The translations under genes and the position numbers were made by a program. From contig CANRJS010000019.1 of NCBI GenBank assembly GCA_947631015.1, positions 1 through 41,492 of the forward strand: DNA of 41,492 nucleotides. The letters are read 5' to 3'. The notes under the pieces were generated by a model. It saw only the letters and a program-made list of their open reading frames with translations. It did not search any database and was not told the origin of the DNA. The stretch comes from an uncultured Clostridia bacterium. GTDB taxonomy: Bacteria > Bacillota > Clostridia > Oscillospirales > JAAYOS01. Shown piece by piece: positions 36,431 through 41,492 of this stretch; positions within the stretch are counted from its first letter, which is position 1; every line of letters begins with the position of its first letter.

Positions 36431-37135
36431 TCAGCGACGCGCAGAGGCCTTCTGCGGGTTGATGCGCCTGGGCTGATTGGAAACGTTCTTCTCGCGGTGG
36501 GTCTTGACGGTGTTCTTGATATAGACGAGACCGCCCTTCGGGCCGGGGACCGCGCCGCGTATCGCGATGAGGTTCAGCTCGGGATCGACCTTGACGACTA
36601 CGAGATTCTGAGCCGTGACCTGCTCGGAGCCCATGTGACCCGGCATTTTCTTGCCCTTCATGATGCGGGACGGGGTGGAGTTAGCGCCCATCGAGCCCGC
36701 GTGACGGTGAACCGGGCCGCCGCCGTGAGAGGTGGGGGTGCGCTGGCCGTTCCAGCGCTTGATGGTGCCCTGGAATCCCTTGCCCTTCGAGGTTCCGGTG
36801 ACGTCGACGTACTCGCCCTCGCCGAACATATCGACCGTCAGGGTGTCGCCGATGTCGAGCATCGAGGTATCCTCGAGGCGGAACTCGTGCAGGTGGCGCT
36901 TGAGGGGCAGGTCGTTCTTCTTGAGATGACCCGCTTCCGGCTTCGAGAGCTTCTTCTCGCTGGCGTCCTCAAAACCGAGCTGCACCGCCTGATAGCCGTC
37001 CTGCTCCGTGGTGAGGAGCTTCGTGACTACGCAGGGGCCGGCCTCGATAACGGTGACGGGGACTACCTTGCCGCTCTCGTCGAAGATCTGCGTCATGCCG
37101 ACCTTCTTGCCGATGATTGCTTTCTGAAGATTCAC
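36431..37135 (-). CDS. rplC: 50S ribosomal protein L3
   Basis: 234 residues. [29 protein letters not shown] at the start; the extension near the peptidyl-transferase centre has [37 protein letters not shown]. Longer than the usual ~210 by a basic C-terminal tail ([16 protein letters not shown]). The 94-nt gap after rpsJ holds a 7-bp hairpin (37187-37193 with 37208-37214). Confidence 0.98.
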   Translation of the reverse strand: MNLQKAIIGKKVGMTQIFDESGKVVPVTVIEAGPCVVTKLLTTEQDGYQAVQLGFEDASEKKLSKPEAGHLKKNDLPLKRHLHEFRLEDTSMLDIGDTLTVDMFGEGEYVDVTGTSKGKGFQGTIKRWNGQRTPTSHGGGPVHRHAGSMGANSTPSRIMKGKKMPGHMGSEQVTAQNLVVVKVDPELNLIAIRGAVPGPKGGLVYIKNTVKTHREKNVSNQPRRINPQKASARR

Positions 37136-37229
37136 TTCGATCTTCCTCCTTAAAGGTTATTGGTTGACTCTTCGCCAACTTGACCCGCTGCGGCGTACCC
37201 TTCGGCCCCGCAGCAAGGGACATACTGAT

Positions 37230-37538
37230 TTACAGCCTTATCTCTATCGCGACGCCCGCCGGGAGCTCGAGAGAGGTCAGAGCCTCGAGAGCCTTCTGGG
37301 ACGGGTTCAGGATGTCGATGAGGCGCTTGTGCGTCCTGCGCTCGAACTGCTCGCGGCTGTCCTTGTCGACATGCGGCGAACGCAGGATGGTGACTATCTC
37401 ACGCTTGGTCGGCAGCGGTACCGGGCCGCTGACGCGCGCCCCCGTGCGGGTCGCCGTTTCAACGATGCGCTCGGCCGCCTGGTCGATAAGCTGATGGTCG
37501 TAAGCCTTGAGCCTGATACGAATGATGTCCTTCGCCAT
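37230..37538 (-). CDS. rpsJ: 30S ribosomal protein S10 (NusE)
   Basis: 102 residues: [71 protein letters not shown] is the conserved core, including the loop that enters the 30S head. As NusE it also couples transcription and translation with NusG. First gene of the operon; GGAGGAAG precedes ATG 37538. About 300 nt of leader separate it from the promoter. Confidence 0.99.
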   Translation of the reverse strand: MAKDIIRIRLKAYDHQLIDQAAERIVETATRTGARVSGPVPLPTKREIVTILRSPHVDKDSREQFERRTHKRLIDILNPSQKALEALTSLELPAGVAIEIRL

Positions 37539-37845
37539 TTGTTTCTTCCTCCATTATGCAGATTTTTGTGGCTTTGGATTTTTTGGTGGATACTGACAAA
37601 TCCGTCCGCATACGGGAGGGAAAATCCGTACACCTTGCCGTGTGTTTCTCGTCCTTTGCAGAAATAAAGCCGGCCCGGTGAGCCGGCAACACGCACGCAA
37701 TACTGCTACGGTCTCCGCTCCGCCCGATTATCGGACATACTCCGCAGAAGTGACCCGCCTCCTCCGATTTTCGGCGAATACCGCTGAATTATCGGTATAT
37801 GGCGGCAATCTCCCGCTTCATCGCATAGTGCGCCCCGTCAGGCGC
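37539..37845 (-). promoter_or_regulatory. Long structured leader of the S10 operon
   Basis: Minus-strand RNA of about 300 nt between the promoter and rpsJ has no ORF I can support. A GC-rich hairpin of GCCGGC arms (37682-37687 with 37669-37674) is followed by TTTATTTC, which could be an attenuator. Another stem pairs ATACCG with CGGTAT around 37776-37796. Ribosomal-protein leaders binding their own product are known before rpsJ in several phyla. Confidence 0.5.
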
Positions 37846-37851
37846 TCTACT

Positions 37852-37880
37852 AGAATATCACACCGTCCCGTGCGTGTCAA
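37852..37880 (-). promoter_or_regulatory. Main promoter of the ribosomal operon
   Basis: On the minus strand: perfect TTGACA (37875-37880), 17-nt spacer, TATTCT (37852-37857) preceded by TGA, that is an extended -10 (TGATATTCT). Oriented to rpsJ. Confidence 0.8.
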
Positions 37881-38160
37881 GTGTATTTTTGGAATTTTGA
37901 AAAAATTTTTTCCCGAGAAAATCACCGTGCGGAGTCGGACGTACTTGTAATTTTCGCCCGATAGTGGTAGTATATAAGGTACCCCGTTTGATTTGAGCCG
38001 CCGTCCCGGCACGCCGTTTCCCGAGGCGAAGGCCGGTCGCTTTTGACTTATATTCGCCTTGTCCGGACGCTGCGGCGTATCCCGCGCGCCGGATATACAT
38101 TATAATATATGTTTGCCGTCCGGTCAATACCCGTCCGGAGGGCTGAGAGGGTCAGGTCGA

Positions 38161-39579
38161 GTGGTCTTTTCCAGCTTCACATTTCTGTTTCTTTTTCTTC
38201 CGGCAGCGCTTGCGCTGTATTTTCTTGCGCCCGGAATTACCGCGAAAAACGTCGTACTCACCCTCCTCTCGCTCTTTTTCTACGCCTGGGGCGAACCTGT
38301 GTGGGTCGCGCTGCTCGCGCTCAGCGCCGTAATAGCCTACCTCTGCGGCCTTGCCGTAAACCGCTTCCGCGGAAGGTGGTTCGGGACGTTCGCGTTCGTG
38401 CTCGCGCTCGTGGTAGACCTCGGGATACTCGCGGGCTTCAAGTACCTCAACTTCTTTATCGGCAACATCAACCTGCTTTTCGGGCTTTCCGTACCGAAAA
38501 GTCCGCTTGCCCTGCCGATAGGCATATCGTTCTACACATTCCAGACCCTCTCCTATGTAATAGACGTCCGGCGCGGACGGGTGGAGGTACAGCGCTCCTT
38601 TCTCCGCTTCCTGCTCTTCGTGTCTCTTTTCCCGCAGCTGATAGCGGGGCCGATAGTCCGGTACAGCGAGGTAGCGCCGCAGCTTGAGGACAGGCACACG
38701 TCGCTCCGCGACTTCTCGCAGGGCGCCGTCCGCTTCGCGTGCGGGCTTGCAAAGAAGGTCCTCATCGCAAACTACGCCGGCTCCGCCGCGTCGTCGCTCC
38801 TCGAGGGCACCGTCACCGGCGGAACGGCGGTGAGCGGCTGGCTCGGGATACTTCTCTACGCCTTCCAGATATACTTCGACTTCTCGGGTTACAGCGACAT
38901 GGCGATAGGGCTCGGGCGCATATTCGGCTTCCGATACGCCGAGAACTTTGACCACCCCTACGTCTCGCTGAGCATCACCGAGTTCTGGCGTAGGTGGCAC
39001 ATGACGCTCGGTTCCTTCTTCCGCGACTACGTATATATCCCGCTCGGCGGCAACCGCAAGGGGCTGCCGCGTCAGCTTCTCAATATGCTCGTCGTCTGGG
39101 CGCTCACCGGCTTCTGGCACGGCGCGAGCTGGAACTTCGTGCTGTGGGGACTGTGGTTCTTCGTGTTTCTCTCTGTCGAGAAGCTTATCGGTCTCAAGCG
39201 GCTCGAGGTCATACCCTCGCCGATACGCCTTGCCTGCACCTTCTTCCTCGTTCTGCTCGGGTGGGTGCTGTTCTACTTCACCGACCTCGGCTCGGCGTGG
39301 GAGTGTGTCAGAGATATGTTCGGCGCGAACGGCTTCATCAACGGCGAGGCGCGGCTTGCGCTGATACAGAACCTTCCGCTCCTCGCGCTCTGTGCCGTCG
39401 GGGCAACGCCGCTCGCGTCGCTCTGCGGAAGGGCTCTGCAAAACTCCGCCGAGCGCGGCGCGCTCCCCTTCGGGCTGTACGCCGTACCCGCGATGTTATT
39501 TATCGCGGCCATTCTCTCGGCGTGCGCCGTGAGCCTTGCGGGTTCGAGCTTCAATCCCTTCATCTACTGGAACTTTTAA
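38161..39579 (+). CDS. MBOAT-family O-acyltransferase (AlgI/PatA-like)
   Basis: 472 residues from GTG 38161, chosen because it gives the family start (M)VFSSFTFLFLFLP; the frame stays open upstream to ATG 38059 but that part lacks hydrophobic sense. About eleven membrane segments. The MBOAT core has GISFYTFQTLSYVIDV, FWRRWHMTLGSFFRDYVYIPLGGNRKG (His280) and the catalytic LTGFWHGASWNFVLWG (His320). Such proteins bring acyl groups across the membrane to acetylate alginate, peptidoglycan or other polymers. The next gene, 12 nt downstream, encodes the extracellular partner. A TATAAT box at 38101-38106 lacks a clear -35. Confidence 0.93.
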   Translation: MVFSSFTFLFLFLPAALALYFLAPGITAKNVVLTLLSLFFYAWGEPVWVALLALSAVIAYLCGLAVNRFRGRWFGTFAFVLALVVDLGILAGFKYLNFFIGNINLLFGLSVPKSPLALPIGISFYTFQTLSYVIDVRRGRVEVQRSFLRFLLFVSLFPQLIAGPIVRYSEVAPQLEDRHTSLRDFSQGAVRFACGLAKKVLIANYAGSAASSLLEGTVTGGTAVSGWLGILLYAFQIYFDFSGYSDMAIGLGRIFGFRYAENFDHPYVSLSITEFWRRWHMTLGSFFRDYVYIPLGGNRKGLPRQLLNMLVVWALTGFWHGASWNFVLWGLWFFVFLSVEKLIGLKRLEVIPSPIRLACTFFLVLLGWVLFYFTDLGSAWECVRDMFGANGFINGEARLALIQNLPLLALCAVGATPLASLCGRALQNSAERGALPFGLYAVPAMLFIAAILSACAVSLAGSSFNPFIYWNF

Positions 39580-39591
39580 GGAGGCGGCAAT

Positions 39592-41058
39592 ATGCCAAAA
39601 CACGTATACCGGGGCAGAAAGCGCCACACCGGATGGTATATAGCTATAATAGCCGTTTTCGCCCTGCCGCTTATCGCGGTAGGAGTGTACTCCCTTGTCG
39701 ACAAGGACCCGACAGGCAGCGAGAGCGAGCGGCGCGACTTTGAGAGCCCGCCTCCACTCACCGCCGAGAGCTGGCTTTCCGGCGAGTGGGCAAAGGCGTT
39801 CGACAAGTACTATGCGGACACCTTCCCCCAGCGCGAGAGCCTGCTCGAGGTGAACCGTGAGCTGAACCGCTTCTACTACTTCACGCCGTCCGGCGTGAAC
39901 AAGGGTAACGGCGACGAGGTCATACTTTTCGTGCCCGGCATCGACCACGAGAACGACACCGGCGAGGGCGCGACGCCCCCGCCCTCCGACTTGACGGCGG
40001 AGCCGTCCGCGCCGACGATGCTCGCCTCGCCCTCTCCCTCGACGAGCGCGCTTCCGAGCGCCGAACCGAGCGAGGAACCGACGCCGACTCCGACTCCCAC
40101 GCCCGAGCTCCCCGACCTTGCGGATAACGAGCTCGACGTCAAGACCTCGAGCGGCATAATAATCGCCGGCGGGCGCGCGATGGAGCTCTGCGCGAGCTTG
40201 GAGGCCTCTACCGCGAAGTATGCGGACGCCGTAAACCTCTACGCCGAGACCTTCCCGGATTCGCGCGTGATAAACATCGTCGTCCCGAACGCCGGCGGCT
40301 TCTACGCGCCGGAGGAGTACCGCACCGGGGCATACGACCAGCAGGCGGCGATCGCGACAATGCAGTCCAAGCTCAGCGAGTCGGTCGTGGCGGTAAACGG
40401 CTACGACGCGCTCCGTCCCCACACCGACGAATACATCTACTTCCGGAGCGACCACCATTGGACGCAGCTCGGCGCCTACTACGCCTACCGCGCGGTGATG
40501 GACGCTGTAGGCGAGACGCCCTATGAGCTCGACGACTTCGAGCAGGGTGAGGTGAACGGCGACTTTCTCGGAACGCTCTACAACTGGTCGGCAAGCTACC
40601 CGCAGTCCTCGGTGATAGCGGAAAATCCGGACAAGGTGTACTTCTGGCGTCCCGTCCGCGACTTTACGACGCGGATATACTCCGACCTCACGATGAACGA
40701 GGCGACTGCGTGGAACGGCTACGCGATAAGCTCCACCGTCCAGGGCATAGCGAACAAGTACATGGCGTTTATGTCGGGCGACCAACCGTTGATACACGTC
40801 TCCACCGACGTCGGAAACGGAAAGAGCGTCCTCGTCCTCAAGGAGAGCTACGGCAACGCCTTCTGCCCCTACCTGATAAATCACTACGAGAACGTCTATA
40901 TCGTCGACCCGCGCAAGTACAACGGCGACGGACTGCCCTCCGGAGACCTTGTGAGTTTCATCACGGAGCACCCGATAGACGACATCATAATTATCGACAA
41001 CCCGTTCCCGATGAACACCTCGAGCTATATCCGCCAACTGAACGACCTTATAAGCTGA
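39592..41058 (+). CDS. DHHW-motif / AlgX-like acyltransferase partner protein
   Basis: 488 residues. AAGGAGG lies before ATG 39592. A single N-terminal anchor (about 13-36) follows a basic start, so the rest is outside the cell. The SGNH/AlgX-like domain carries the name-giving SDHHWTQLGAYYAY (Asp287, His288, His289, Trp290), and a late KESYGNAFCPYL block holds the serine region. Between the N-terminal part and the rest is a Pro/Ser/Thr/Glu linker (about 125-175) with TPTPTPTP, likely a flexible or glycosylated spacer interrupting the domain. With the MBOAT protein upstream it should transfer acyl groups to an exported polysaccharide or wall polymer. Confidence 0.92.
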   Translation: MPKHVYRGRKRHTGWYIAIIAVFALPLIAVGVYSLVDKDPTGSESERRDFESPPPLTAESWLSGEWAKAFDKYYADTFPQRESLLEVNRELNRFYYFTPSGVNKGNGDEVILFVPGIDHENDTGEGATPPPSDLTAEPSAPTMLASPSPSTSALPSAEPSEEPTPTPTPTPELPDLADNELDVKTSSGIIIAGGRAMELCASLEASTAKYADAVNLYAETFPDSRVINIVVPNAGGFYAPEEYRTGAYDQQAAIATMQSKLSESVVAVNGYDALRPHTDEYIYFRSDHHWTQLGAYYAYRAVMDAVGETPYELDDFEQGEVNGDFLGTLYNWSASYPQSSVIAENPDKVYFWRPVRDFTTRIYSDLTMNEATAWNGYAISSTVQGIANKYMAFMSGDQPLIHVSTDVGNGKSVLVLKESYGNAFCPYLINHYENVYIVDPRKYNGDGLPSGDLVSFITEHPIDDIIIIDNPFPMNTSSYIRQLNDLIS

Positions 41059-41132
41059 CGCCATCTGCGGACGAAGCCCGCAACCGCTTCACGTGTAAGG
41101 CGAAGCCTCACCACCGCTTTGCAGGCTGTGCC

Positions 41133-41218
41133 GCCCCACTCCCATCTAGCGGGGAAGCCCCGCGAGCATTTGCGGGGCGAGACCCCGCATCCCTAAGTGA
41201 GGCAGAGCCTCACCGGCA
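41133..41218. repeat. 86-bp repeat unit, copy 1
   Basis: 84 of 86 bases equal 41233-41318, at exactly 100-bp offset. The unit contains three hairpins: 41149-41163, 41171-41189 and 41197-41213. Confidence 0.88.
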
Positions 41219-41232
41219 GATGTGGGGCTTGC

Positions 41233-41318
41233 GCCCCACTCCCATCCAGCGGGGAAGCCCCGCGAGCATTCGCGGGGCGAGACCCCGCATCCCTAAGTGA
41301 GGCAGAGCCTCACCGGCA
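41233..41318. repeat. 86-bp repeat unit, copy 2
   Basis: Same three hairpins as copy 1; the two differences lie outside the core stems (41248 and 41271). A further hairpin (41222-41239) joins the two copies, and two more (41322-41342, 41349-41368) follow. Confidence 0.88.
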
Positions 41319-41376
41319 CCTTGCGGGGGCGCTGCCCCCGCACCCCCGGCGGGGCTGTGCCGCCCCGCACCCCTGC

Positions 41377-41430
41377 GCTACTTTTTGCACGCGCAAAAAG
41401 TAGCCAAAAGTAGCCAAAAGTAGCCAAAAA
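41377..41430. repeat. 12-bp hairpin followed by three 10-bp tandem repeats
   Basis: Perfect arms 41377-41388 and 41393-41404 with loop ACGC; then TAGCCAAAAG three times (41401-41430, last base changed), the first repeat overlapping the 3' arm. Confidence 0.85.
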
Positions 41431-41436
41431 GCGCGC

Positions 41437-41467
41437 TTAAGGGAGAGGGCTTCGCCCTCTCCCTTAA
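41437..41467. terminator. 14-bp palindrome, possible terminator
   Basis: Arms 41437-41450 and 41454-41467 pair perfectly around a TTC loop. AT-rich ends but no long T-run; it may end the MBOAT-DHHW transcript or belong to a gene beyond the window. Confidence 0.5.
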
Positions 41468-41492
41468 TAATCCCTCTCCTGAATACGACACA

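Noticed and set aside
41133-41318. Possible CRISPR array at the two 86-bp repeats
   Set aside because: Only two copies, units far longer than CRISPR repeats, spacer of 14 nt, and no cas genes.

Overview
The window is a 41.5-kb piece of a high-GC genome that looks like a spore-forming member of the Clostridia, possibly Oscillospiraceae-like (this placement is inferred, not computed). The main clues are a complete S10-spc-alpha ribosomal operon in Gram-positive order with an adk-map-KOW-infA-rpmJ segment, a zinc-type S14, the Clostridium-type S4 N-terminus, a LexA box of the Bacillus/Clostridium type before uvrB, and an adjacent DUF2508 (YaaL-like)-BofA pair, which is a sporulation marker. Shine-Dalgarno sites are mostly strong (AGGAGG-like), and sigma-A-type promoters are readable in many gaps.

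Layout. 1-1,202: the end of an unrecognised secreted or pilin-like protein, then a DUF5658-type membrane protein bracketed by two copies of a 21-bp hairpin-forming repeat. 1,280-6,331: uvrB-uvrA on the minus strand behind an SOS-type promoter. 6,417-9,267: a small membrane protein, an Lgt-like protein with an unusual Cys-rich active-site region, and a PepD-type dipeptidase. 9,305-11,915: a HAD phosphatase (minus), a secreted-type serine esterase fold and a rhomboid-like membrane protein without the catalytic serine. 11,916-12,321: a chain of about ten perfect small hairpins. 12,333-19,630: MscS channel (minus), a MATE transporter, a CopZ/MerP-like metal-binding protein next to a type-B carboxylesterase, DUF2508-bofA, and a second MATE transporter followed by a MarR regulator. 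19,741-21,794 (minus): a divergent GH31 glycosidase with a Glu at the expected nucleophile position, preceded by an overlapping 39-residue membrane microprotein. 21,826-37,880 (minus): the ribosomal super-operon rpsJ to rplQ, with about 300 nt of leader. 38,161-41,058: an MBOAT/AlgI-type O-acyltransferase and its DHHW-motif partner. 41,059-41,492: two near-identical 86-bp repeats at 100-bp spacing plus more hairpins.

How the parts work together. Most of the window is housekeeping: translation, protein secretion (SecY), nucleotide-excision repair and envelope functions. The MBOAT-DHHW pair probably O-acylates an extracellular or wall polymer. The MATE-MarR pair is a self-contained efflux unit with the regulator co-transcribed. 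Convergent gene ends are separated by hairpins able to terminate in both directions, and two of these share identical 12-nt arms. I see no prophage, IS transposase, CRISPR array, tRNA or rRNA here. The least ordinary items are the altered GH31, Lgt-like and rhomboid-like proteins, the microprotein, and the hairpin-chain intergenic regions.
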